5,351 bases of DNA from positions 1-5,351 of the forward strand of contig JAMCZP010000012.1 in NCBI GenBank assembly GCA_023485185.1, written 5' to 3'. The translations under genes were made by a program, and so were the position numbers. This DNA is from Gammaproteobacteria bacterium. Its GTDB lineage: Bacteria; Pseudomonadota; Gammaproteobacteria; Pseudomonadales; Halomonadaceae. Within the stretch, counting starts at the first letter, position 1. Each line of letters starts with the position of its first letter. This document shows, piece after piece, positions 1 to 5,351 of the stretch. The notes below the pieces were generated by a model. It had not been told where the DNA came from, did not search any database, and worked only from the letters and a program-made list of their open reading frames with translations.

Positions 1-1232
1 TCAAGCTTTGCGCCGGAGAGTGGTTAGATGTGCGTATCGATCCCGCAATGCCTGAGCGCCAGCCGCTGCCGCGTGCGGATCTGCGTCAGCGACACATTGC
101 GCTCGGCCCTGTGGGGGTGTTCGGTGCCAGCAATTTCCCGCTCGCTTTCTCGGTTGCTGGCGGCGACACTGCCTCAGCCTTAGCTGCTGGCTGTCCAGTC
201 ATTGTTAAGGGCCACTCCGCCCACCCCGGAACCTCTGAGCTGGTAGGGCAGGCAATCCAGAAAGCCGTTAAAGCCTGCAACTTACCGGAAGGTGTGTTCT
301 CGCTGCTGTTTGGTGCTGGTAATGAGATTGGTCAGGCATTGGTTGATGATCCACGCATTCAAGCCGTTGGTTTCACCGGTTCGCGCAGCGGTGGTATGGC
401 GCTGATGAAAACCGCCCAGGCTCGACCACAGCCGATTCCGGTCTACGCTGAGATGAGCAGCATTAATCCTGTCTTCTTGTTGCCGGAGGCCCTTAAAGCG
501 CGTGGTAAAGCGCTCGGCGAAGCCTTTGTCGCCTCACTTAATATGGGCGCGGGACAGTTCTGCACCAACCCCGGTCTGGTTATCGCGGTAAAGGGTCCTG
601 AGCTTGATGCCTTTATTGAAGCGGCACGTGGGGCGGTGGAAGCTAGCGGCGCGCAGACCATGCTAACGCCAGGTATCCACCGTGCCTATCAAGAGGGCGT
701 TGCCAGTCTGAGCAGTGCAGCCCAGGTGCGTGAAATCGGCCGTGGTCAAACGGGTAGTGATTACCAGTGCCAGACCAGCCTGTTTGCCGCTTCAGCAAGC
801 CACTTTCTCGCATCAAAAGCGCTGCAAGCAGAAGTGTTTGGCGCCAGTTCGCTAGTAATTGAGTGTGCTGATGCGGCGGAAGTTAAGCATGTTGCTGAGC
901 AGCTAGAAGGTCAGCTCACCGCAACGCTACATATGGACGATGCTGACCTTGATGCCGCCAAAGCATTACTGCCTACCCTTGAGCGTAAAGCCGGGCGTAT
1001 TCTCGCCAATGGCTGGCCGACAGGTGTGGAAGTTTGCCATGCCATGGTACACGGCGGCCCGTTCCCGGCTACCTCTGATTCACGCACGACGTCGGTGGGT
1101 TCAGCGGCTATTCATCGTTTCCTGCGGCCGGTCTGTTATCAGTCATTGCCAGATGGCTTGCTACCGGATGCTTTAAAAGATACTAACCCACTCAATGTCT
1201 CACGTTTGGTTGACGGCAAGCGCGAACTCTAA
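1..1232 (+). CDS. Aldehyde dehydrogenase (NADP+), alpha-ketoglutaric semialdehyde / 2,5-dioxovalerate dehydrogenase type, 5' partial
   Basis: This cytoplasmic enzyme is predicted to oxidise 2-oxoglutarate semialdehyde to 2-oxoglutarate with NAD(P)+, the last step of non-phosphorylative sugar, sugar-acid or hydroxyproline breakdown. The frame is open to the window edge (first full codon at 3, reading [14 protein letters not shown]), so the GTG at 30 is internal. About 409 codons are present. Family members are usually near 525 residues, so roughly 115 N-terminal residues should lie outside. ALDH landmarks occur in order: GASNFP with the oxyanion Asn (codon 132-134), the cofactor-site Lys in VIVKGHS (207-209), the Rossmann motif FTGSRSGG (372-395), the general-base Glu in AEMSS (450-452), and the catalytic Cys in GQFCTNPG (561-563). 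The C-terminal block [17 protein letters not shown] with RFLRPVCYQ is typical of this subgroup. The reading frame and C-terminus look intact. The substrate is inferred from subgroup resemblance; another aldehyde is possible. Confidence 0.9.
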   Translation, partial: KLCAGEWLDVRIDPAMPERQPLPRADLRQRHIALGPVGVFGASNFPLAFSVAGGDTASALAAGCPVIVKGHSAHPGTSELVGQAIQKAVKACNLPEGVFSLLFGAGNEIGQALVDDPRIQAVGFTGSRSGGMALMKTAQARPQPIPVYAEMSSINPVFLLPEALKARGKALGEAFVASLNMGAGQFCTNPGLVIAVKGPELDAFIEAARGAVEASGAQTMLTPGIHRAYQEGVASLSSAAQVREIGRGQTGSDYQCQTSLFAASASHFLASKALQAEVFGASSLVIECADAAEVKHVAEQLEGQLTATLHMDDADLDAAKALLPTLERKAGRILANGWPTGVEVCHAMVHGGPFPATSDSRTTSVGSAAIHRFLRPVCYQSLPDGLLPDALKDTNPLNVSRLVDGKREL

Positions 1233-1267
1233 TGCTTATAGCCTAAAATTATAATATGTCTTTCTCT

Positions 1268-1293
1268 GAGCGGCCTTCGGGCTGCTTTTTTTT
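1268..1293 (+). terminator. Rho-independent terminator of the aldehyde dehydrogenase gene
   Basis: The arm at 1269-1275 (agcggcc) pairs with 1280-1286 (ggctgct) around a TTCG tetraloop at 1276-1279, with one G-T wobble and otherwise complete pairing. A run of eight T (1286-1293) follows at once. It begins about 36 bases after the aldehyde dehydrogenase stop codon. A GC-rich stem, UUCG loop and T-tract make a textbook intrinsic terminator and separate this gene from the downstream sugar dehydrogenase. Confidence 0.9.
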
Positions 1294-1329
1294 AACTTTA
1301 AAACGAAAATATTGTACTAGATTTGCTGT

Positions 1330-1357
1330 TTGTCTAAGTTTTTCCTACGCTTATAAG
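1330..1357 (+). promoter_or_regulatory. Candidate sigma-70 promoter for the PQQ sugar dehydrogenase
   Basis: A -35-like TTGTCT (1330-1335) and a -10-like TATAAG (1352-1357) are separated by 16 bases in an AT-rich stretch after the upstream terminator. Transcription would start near 1364, giving a leader of about 40 bases. The -10 lies inside a perfect 10-bp palindrome, GCTTATAAGC (1349-1358), which might be chance or a small operator. A second AT-rich candidate, TTATAT at 1363-1368, has no clear -35. That a promoter is needed here follows from the terminator; the exact boxes are a by-eye guess. Confidence 0.4.
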
Positions 1358-1392
1358 CACAGTTATATAGTTTACATTTAAATAACCTTTGC

Positions 1393-1398
1393 AAGGAG
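1393..1398 (+). promoter_or_regulatory. Ribosome binding site deciding the start of the sugar dehydrogenase
   Basis: A strong AAGGAG Shine-Dalgarno lies 6 bases before the ATG at 1405. Another ATG, at 1401, is only 2 bases downstream of it and in a different frame. The spacing and the signal peptide encoded in the 1405 frame both favour 1405. Confidence 0.85.
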
Positions 1399-1404
1399 CA
1401 ATGC

Positions 1405-2658
1405 ATGACACCCCAAGGACGCCCTTTCCCTAGCCGTAAAACACCTCTTTCAACGTATGTAGCAGGCGCGATGTTGATGGGGGCGGTGGGTATTGCCAAT
1501 GCCAGCGTCAGTGCTGAAGAAGATAGCATCGAAACAGGCTACGAAACCGAAGAAACCAATTTAACCATTACTAAAGTCGTCGGCGGGTTAGAGCATCCAT
1601 GGGCGGTCGCATGGCTGCCTGATGGCCGTATGTTAGTGACAGAGCGCCCAGGGCGACTACATCTCATTGATGGTGATGAGGTGGTTGAACTGAGTAATTT
1701 GCCAAAAATTGATACCGATGAAGACCAGCTATCTGCGCCAGAGGGTGGCAACCAAGGTGGCTTATTAGATGTAGCTGTTAACCCGGATTATGAGGAGAAC
1801 GGCTGGATATACTTCACCTTTTCCAGCCCCGGTGATCCTCGCGCGTTTAGCACCTATGAGCCGGACTATGGTACTGGCCTTGCCGTAGGGCGTGCTCGCA
1901 TTGATGCAGACAACGGCGAGCTTACGGACGTCGAGACTATTTATGGACAGGTGCCTAGAACGCAACCTGGCGCGCATTATGGATCGCGGATTATTTTCCC
2001 CGGTGATGGAGAAATCATTTTTTCCATTGGGGATCGTAACGTTCAGAATTTGCCCCAAGATCTAACCAACCCCGGCGGCAAGATGATCCGTCTGCTGGAA
2101 GATGGCGGCGCGCATCCGGATAACCCTTTTATTGGCGTTGAGCCAGGCAACCTGCGCCCGGAAATTTACTCGTTTGGTCATCGCAACAACCAGGGTCTGA
2201 CCATTCACCCTGACACGGGCGATGTGTGGGCCGTTGATCACGGGCCGAATGGTGGCGACCTACTTTATCGCGTAGAGGAAGGCGCCAATTACGGTTGGCC
2301 GATGGTCGCCCATGGCACTGAGTACACCACTGAAGCGCATATTGGACTTGGCACTGAGGCCCCTGGGGTGATGGAACCCACGCACGTATGGGAGGATTCA
2401 TTAGCCCCTTCCGGAATGGTCTTTTATACCGGTGATAATGTCAGCGAATGGCAGAACAGCCTCTTTGTAGGCTCGCTATACCGTGAGCAGTTGCACCGCT
2501 TAGTGTTGGATGAAAATAATGAAGTTGCCCACGAAGAAGTGGTGCTGGATGGTGTAGTAGGCCGCATCCGCGATGTGCGCCAGGGCCCTGACGGTATGCT
2601 CTATGTGGTGACCGATGAAGAGGATGGTGGTGTTTATCGGTTAGAGCCGGAAGCATAA
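1405..2658 (+). CDS. Secreted PQQ-dependent aldose sugar dehydrogenase (YliI/Asd-like, soluble glucose dehydrogenase fold)
   Basis: This 417-residue six-bladed beta-propeller quinoprotein is predicted to oxidise aldoses to lactones in the periplasm with bound PQQ, passing electrons to the respiratory chain. Residues 1-33 look like a Sec signal peptide: a basic start (R6, R11, K12), a hydrophobic core from about 15 to 31, and a likely cut after ANA (33) or VSA (37). The mature start is very acidic. Family motifs follow in order: HPWAVAWLPDGRMLVTERPG, GGLLDVAVNPDY, HYGSR with the presumed catalytic base His191, the PDNPFIG block, FGHRNNQGL (258-265), DHGPNGGD (278-285), NYGWP, and GRIRDVRQGPDG, whose Arg387 and Arg389 match the PQQ-binding arginines of soluble glucose dehydrogenase. 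E. coli YliI is 371 residues; the extra length is mostly at the N-terminus. The gene stands alone between two hairpins. No PQQ synthesis genes are in view, so PQQ source and preferred sugar are unknown. Confidence 0.93.
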   Translation: MTPQGRPFPSRKTPLSTYVAGAMLMGAVGIANASVSAEEDSIETGYETEETNLTITKVVGGLEHPWAVAWLPDGRMLVTERPGRLHLIDGDEVVELSNLPKIDTDEDQLSAPEGGNQGGLLDVAVNPDYEENGWIYFTFSSPGDPRAFSTYEPDYGTGLAVGRARIDADNGELTDVETIYGQVPRTQPGAHYGSRIIFPGDGEIIFSIGDRNVQNLPQDLTNPGGKMIRLLEDGGAHPDNPFIGVEPGNLRPEIYSFGHRNNQGLTIHPDTGDVWAVDHGPNGGDLLYRVEEGANYGWPMVAHGTEYTTEAHIGLGTEAPGVMEPTHVWEDSLAPSGMVFYTGDNVSEWQNSLFVGSLYREQLHRLVLDENNEVAHEEVVLDGVVGRIRDVRQGPDGMLYVVTDEEDGGVYRLEPEA

Positions 2659-2690
2659 TGGTATAAAGATAAAGGCTCATTAAAGCAGTT

Positions 2691-2720
2691 CACAATAGGC
2701 ACCTTCGGGTGCCTATTGTG
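2691..2720. terminator. Perfect 13-bp hairpin between convergent genes, probable bidirectional terminator
   Basis: Bases 2691-2703 (cacaataggcacc) are exactly complementary to 2708-2720 around a TTCG loop (2704-2707). The hairpin begins 32 bases after the sugar dehydrogenase stop and ends 16 bases beyond the stop of the minus-strand regulator gene, so it can serve both. On neither strand does a real T-tract follow the stem, only ttgg on plus and aactgcttta on minus. Termination may therefore be inefficient or factor-assisted, or the stem may mainly protect 3' ends. Confidence 0.7.
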
Positions 2721-2736
2721 TTGGAAGACCGAAAGT

Positions 2737-4122
2737 CTATGTCGTTTTTAAAGCAATAAAATGCGCGGCTCTAGGGTCTTGTATATAGGCAACGTTAAGG
2801 CGCAGCCAGGGGGTGGATTGGTTATCGGCAAAGAAAAGATGCCCTGGTGAAAGCGTAATTTCCCACTGGCTAGCCAATTCGGCTAGCTTATCGGGCGTAA
2901 TGACTGCGGGTGGCTTTGTCCACACAAACATGCCGCCCGCCGGTTCAGTATAAATCTCCCATTCGGCGTTTTTAAGCATCGCCAGCGCCACTGCCATTTG
3001 GCTGGAAAGCTTGGTTCTTAGCCGCTCAGTCAATTTCCGGTAGCTGCCGTTTTGCAGCAGGGTGGTGACCACTTGCTCAGCAAAACGAGAAGAGGAAATG
3101 CTAGTCAGCATTTTGATATCGACCAAGCGTTGCACCAGTGCCGGTGGGGCGGCGATAAAGCCTACCCGTAGCGATGAGGAGAGGCTTTTCGAGAAGCTGC
3201 CCAGGTAGATAACCCGGTTCAAGCCATCCAGCGACGCTAATCGTATGCTAGGGGTGTGCTGAAAATCAGCGTAAATATCGTCTTCAAGAATTTTAAAATC
3301 GTACTGCTCGGCAAGCTGTAATACCCGGTGCGCAATCGCTGGGGTTAGCGTACTGCCGGTAGGGTTATGAAACACGCTGTTAATATAAAAAAGCTTGGGG
3401 CGGTGTAGCGCTAAGAGGGCCTCCAAACGCTCGATATCCGGTCCATCCGCTAAGCGTGGCACGCCAATTACGCGAATACGCTGCAAATGTAGCAGCCCAA
3501 ATAGATTGTAATAGCCAGGTGACTCCACAAACACCACATCGCCGGGCTCAAGCAACTGGCGTACTAGCAAGTCCAGCGAGTGGCTGCCGCCACCGGTCAT
3601 GACGATTTGTTGCGCGTCAGTGGTAATAGCCAATGGGCGCAGGCGCTCTTGTATTAAGCCGCGCAACTCCAGCGGCCCTTGAGGCGTGCTGTACTCGAAA
3701 ATTCCTGAGCGGCTGTTTCGGGCAACGTGGCGAATGGCGTGAGTAAGATCATCCCCTTCTCGCCAGTGGCTAGGCAGCCAGCCACAGCCTAGCTTGAGCG
3801 TATCCTCATTAGCACTAAAAAGCCCCCACAGGCCGCTGGTAATCTCGTTAAGCGGGCTAGCTGGCTGTTGCGTGAAAGATGCCGTTCTATCCGCTACATA
3901 AAAGCCCGCACCAGGCCTTGAACGTACCAACCCCATAGCGACCAGTCGCTCGTAAGCTTCAATCACCGCGTTACGACTGATGTTATGGGTTGCGGCTAAA
4001 CGGCGAATGGAAGGTAAGCGACGACCACCACCTGCACCGTGCGTTTCAATCCAATCACGAATGCCCACTTCGAGCTGCTGCGCGATGGGGGTGGCGCTAT
4101 GCCGATTAATTGATAGTTTCAT
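2737..4122 (-). CDS. MocR-family transcriptional regulator (GntR-type winged helix fused to a PLP aminotransferase-like domain)
   Basis: This predicted cytoplasmic DNA-binding regulator has 461 residues, a normal length for MocR/PdxR/GabR proteins. Residues ~12-77 form the winged helix: the TPIAQQL helix, RRLPSIRRLAA, ISRNAVIEAYERL and the wing SRPGAGFYVA. After a linker comes a fold-type I aminotransferase-like domain: YSTPQGPLELR, GDVVFVESPGYYN, HNPTG (Asn253), the EDDIY block (281-284), SFSKSLSSSLRVGF with the PLP-lysine Lys312, and WLRLNVAY with the probable carboxylate-binding Arg441. All residues needed to hold PLP appear present, so ligand sensing through PLP is likely. ATG at 4122 is preferred because MKLSINRH is a usual family beginning. 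In-frame GTG at 4125 and TTG at 4143 (468 residues) are alternatives; no start has an ideal Shine-Dalgarno, and AAGG at 4140-4137 is 14 bases from the ATG. It diverges from the MFS gene, its likely target. The ligand cannot be read from sequence. Confidence 0.92.
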   Translation of the reverse strand: MKLSINRHSATPIAQQLEVGIRDWIETHGAGGGRRLPSIRRLAATHNISRNAVIEAYERLVAMGLVRSRPGAGFYVADRTASFTQQPASPLNEITSGLWGLFSANEDTLKLGCGWLPSHWREGDDLTHAIRHVARNSRSGIFEYSTPQGPLELRGLIQERLRPLAITTDAQQIVMTGGGSHSLDLLVRQLLEPGDVVFVESPGYYNLFGLLHLQRIRVIGVPRLADGPDIERLEALLALHRPKLFYINSVFHNPTGSTLTPAIAHRVLQLAEQYDFKILEDDIYADFQHTPSIRLASLDGLNRVIYLGSFSKSLSSSLRVGFIAAPPALVQRLVDIKMLTSISSSRFAEQVVTTLLQNGSYRKLTERLRTKLSSQMAVALAMLKNAEWEIYTEPAGGMFVWTKPPAVITPDKLAELASQWEITLSPGHLFFADNQSTPWLRLNVAYIQDPRAAHFIALKTT

Positions 4123-4142
4123 CACTGGCTCTGTTGCCTTCA

Positions 4143-4168
4143 ACTGTTCTCTAAAACCGGGGAACAGT
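4143..4168. repeat. Inverted repeat ACTGTTC-N12-GAACAGT, candidate operator
   Basis: Seven bases at 4143-4149 are perfectly inverted at 4162-4168, with a 12-base spacer. The half-site centres are 19 bases apart, near two helical turns, so a symmetric dimer could reach both from one face. The left arm begins just outside the preferred mocR start codon, within the stretch that would be coding if the TTG at 4143 were used, and lies downstream of the possible mocR -10. Occupancy could block mocR transcription. A transcribed hairpin is possible, but the spacer is long for that. Confidence 0.45.
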
Positions 4169-4179
4169 GTCGAGATAAT

Positions 4180-4216
4180 AGTGGTTAAGTGTACCTTACT
4201 GCTAGCGGGTAAGCGT
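4180..4216 (+). repeat. Imperfect direct repeat, candidate MocR binding sites
   Basis: The 13-mers agtggttaagtgt (4180-4192) and agcgggtaagcgt (4204-4216) match at 10 of 13 positions, with two of the three differences being t/c changes. Their starts are 24 bases apart. Known MocR regulators such as GabR bind directly repeated sites because of their head-to-tail dimer, so a direct repeat between regulator and target is a reasonable operator candidate. Chance similarity cannot be excluded. Confidence 0.4.
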
Positions 4217-4226
4217 GGGAGCGTAA

Positions 4227-4237
4227 CGGTTCAACCG
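4227..4237. repeat. Short perfect palindrome CGGTT-C-AACCG upstream of the MFS gene
   Basis: Five-base arms are perfectly inverted around a single C, 23 bases before the MFS start codon. The position, between any upstream promoter and the ribosome binding site, would suit a repressor site. The arms are short and could arise by chance; a one-base loop makes an RNA hairpin unlikely. Confidence 0.3.
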
Positions 4238-4248
4238 ATTGCTTATCT

Positions 4249-4252
4249 AGGA
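4249..4252 (+). promoter_or_regulatory. Ribosome binding site of the MFS transporter
   Basis: AGGA lies 8 bases before the ATG at 4261. It supports that start over the in-frame ATG at 4270 (residue 4), for which the spacing would be 17 bases. Confidence 0.65.
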
Positions 4253-4260
4253 ATTGAGCT

Positions 4261-5351
4261 ATGAATCGAATGAATGCTGCGAGATTGGCATTTGCGCTGT
4301 GTGTGATTACCTCAGCAGTCAATTTGCAGGCCCCGCTTTATGATGCGCTAGCCGCTCGTGATGGCTTAGGGGTGGGGGCCACCACCATCGCATTTGCCTG
4401 TTATGTGTTGGGTATTTTGCCGGTGTTGCTCGGGTTAAATGGCCTAGCCGACCGGGTAGGGCGCAAGCCACTCATCATTACGGCACTGCTGCTAAGTTTT
4501 TTGGCGACCGCTATCACTTTAATAGTGCCAAGTTTGATAGCGCTGGGGTTCGCCCGTTTTCTGCTGGGGATCAGCATGGGGCTTACGTCAGCGGTTGCCC
4601 CCGCTTATATGCAAATGGTGTTGGGTGGGCAGGATAGTCGCATCTCGACAAACATCTCAACCAACTATGTCACCGCCAGTACTGCGTTGGGTTTTGGCCT
4701 GGGGGCGGCGGTTACCAGTCTATTTGTTTTCTATACACCCAGTGTTTCTCCGCCCAGCCTGTGGCTTTATCTAGTGGCTGCTGTGTTGGCGCTGTTGGTG
4801 GTTCTATTGCTAAAGGATAGCGCGCCGAGCCCTGTTAAAAGCTCTATGCTGCGTCTTCCAAGCTACCCAAAGGGGGCGCTGCCTTATGGGCTGGCAATTT
4901 TGCTTGCCTGGGCAATGGTAGGGTTAGTGATCGCGATTCTACCTTCTGCATTACAGCCCCACGGTTTAAGCGCTTGGAGCGGCTTTGCGACCTTCGGTAT
5001 TTGCAGCTGTGGTGTGCTGTTTCAGCCGTGGGCGAGAAAGCTTTCACCGTATCGGGCCACATTACTGGGGTTAACGATTCTGCTGCCCGCGTATGGGCTG
5101 ATTGCCTGGGGTGCCACTCAAGGCTATTTGGCGGCGGTGCTGCTAGGGACGGTTGCCGCCAGTAGCGCTTGCTATGGGTTTATCTACTTGGGTGGATTAA
5201 GCGGCGTTATGGCGGTTGCTGGTACATCCTCTACCCAAGCGAGCGCCGGCTTTTTTTTGATGGCCTATCTGGGTTTCAGTATCCCGGTGATCGCCACCGG
5301 GGTACTGATTGATGCTCTGGGACACACGCCCGCGTTACTGCTGTTTGGGCT
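4261..5351 (+). CDS. MFS transporter (12-TM type), 3' partial
   Basis: This inner-membrane major facilitator protein is open from ATG 4261 to the window edge: 363 full codons with no stop. Motif A of the superfamily, GLADRVGRKP (residues 61-70), lies in the loop between TM2 and TM3. Hydrophobic segments fall near residues 8-25, 42-60, 71-89, 92-112, 138-158, 166-184, 207-229, 239-255, 265-284, 287-312 and 327-350. A twelfth begins near 357, so only about 30-50 residues should be missing. The charged central loop around 185-204 splits the two six-helix halves, and ARFLLGISMG in TM4 is typical of drug/metabolite exporters. It diverges from the MocR regulator, which probably controls it. Substrate and direction cannot be read from sequence; by family type, export of an amino acid, amine or drug is as likely as uptake. 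Confidence 0.9.
   Translation, partial: MNRMNAARLAFALCVITSAVNLQAPLYDALAARDGLGVGATTIAFACYVLGILPVLLGLNGLADRVGRKPLIITALLLSFLATAITLIVPSLIALGFARFLLGISMGLTSAVAPAYMQMVLGGQDSRISTNISTNYVTASTALGFGLGAAVTSLFVFYTPSVSPPSLWLYLVAAVLALLVVLLLKDSAPSPVKSSMLRLPSYPKGALPYGLAILLAWAMVGLVIAILPSALQPHGLSAWSGFATFGICSCGVLFQPWARKLSPYRATLLGLTILLPAYGLIAWGATQGYLAAVLLGTVAASSACYGFIYLGGLSGVMAVAGTSSTQASAGFFLMAYLGFSIPVIATGVLIDALGHTPALLLFG

Larger units (their letters stand above)
4123..4260. promoter_or_regulatory. Divergent control region between the MocR-type regulator and the MFS transporter
   Basis: These 138 bases must hold promoters for both outward genes. The AT-rich core at 4174-4180 reads GATAAT on plus and TATTAT on minus, so overlapping -10 boxes are possible. 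Neither has a good -35 at the right distance, which would fit activator-dependent promoters. Three repeat structures (4143-4168, 4180-4216, 4227-4237), listed separately, are candidate operators. MocR regulators often control the divergent neighbour and themselves from such a region. The region's role is secure from gene orientation; exact boxes are not. Confidence 0.7.

Noticed and set aside
30..32. GTG as the start of the aldehyde dehydrogenase
   Set aside because: The frame is open upstream to the window edge and encodes family-typical sequence there ([10 protein letters not shown]); the protein would also lack its N-terminal ~125 residues.
1250..1255. Consensus -10 TATAAT just after the aldehyde dehydrogenase
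   Set aside because: There is no -35 at a usable distance (the nearest TTGACG, at 1210, is 34 bases away), and a transcript from here would run straight into the terminator at 1268-1293.
1317..1529. 70-codon minus-strand frame across the sugar dehydrogenase promoter and signal peptide
   Set aside because: It is antisense to a confident secreted-protein start, lacks a recognisable domain, and crosses the AT-rich promoter region.
2129..2401. 90-codon minus-strand frame inside the sugar dehydrogenase
   Set aside because: It is an antisense shadow of a well-supported propeller gene with low-complexity, Pro/Arg/Gln-rich content and no domain.
3980..4264. 94-codon plus-strand reading frame ending in an ATGA overlap with the MFS start
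   Set aside because: Most of it runs antisense through the winged-helix part of the MocR gene, it has no recognisable domain, and the remainder crosses the divergent control region. The overlap looks coincidental.
4844..5165. Short frames on both strands inside the MFS gene
   Set aside because: The MFS frame runs uninterrupted across this region with clear transmembrane periodicity, so these are out-of-frame shadows.
1..5351. Mobile element, CRISPR array, RNA gene or novel defence system
   Set aside because: No transposase, terminal inverted repeats, regularly spaced repeats, tRNA-like structure or defence-type domain was found on either strand by eye; all long frames fit ordinary metabolic, regulatory and transport families.

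Overview
The window looks like chromosomal DNA of a gammaproteobacterium. The protein sequences resemble those of Halomonas and relatives (Halomonadaceae), including an acid-rich secreted enzyme of the kind seen in salt-tolerant bacteria. This assignment comes from recalled sequence resemblance, not from a search. The base composition looks moderately GC-rich and even. I see no insertion sequence, tRNA, rRNA, CRISPR array or phage gene.

Layout: (1) 1-1232, plus strand: the last ~409 codons of an NADP-type aldehyde dehydrogenase of the alpha-ketoglutaric semialdehyde (2,5-dioxovalerate) dehydrogenase group. Its 5' end lies outside the window, and a strong UUCG-loop terminator (1268-1293) follows it. 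(2) 1294-1404: an AT-rich promoter region leading to 1405-2658, plus strand, a secreted PQQ-dependent aldose sugar dehydrogenase (YliI/Asd-like). (3) 2659-2736: a short convergent gap holding a perfect 13-bp stem with a UUCG loop. (4) 2737-4122, minus strand: a MocR-type regulator with a GntR-like winged helix fused to an aminotransferase-like PLP domain. (5) 4123-4260: a 138-bp divergent control region with an inverted repeat, an imperfect direct repeat and a short palindrome. (6) 4261 to the window end, plus strand: a 12-TM-type MFS transporter cut off by the window edge.

The genes form three transcription units. The first two are separate genes for oxidative sugar or sugar-acid metabolism: periplasmic aldose oxidation to a lactone, and cytoplasmic oxidation of 2-oxoglutarate semialdehyde to 2-oxoglutarate. 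They could serve the same broad non-phosphorylative route, but a terminator and a separate promoter argue against an operon. The third is a divergent regulator-transporter pair in which the MocR protein probably controls the MFS gene, and perhaps itself, in response to an unknown amine, amino acid or PLP-related ligand. All four genes belong to known families. The least explained sequence is the repeat-rich region between mocR and the MFS gene.
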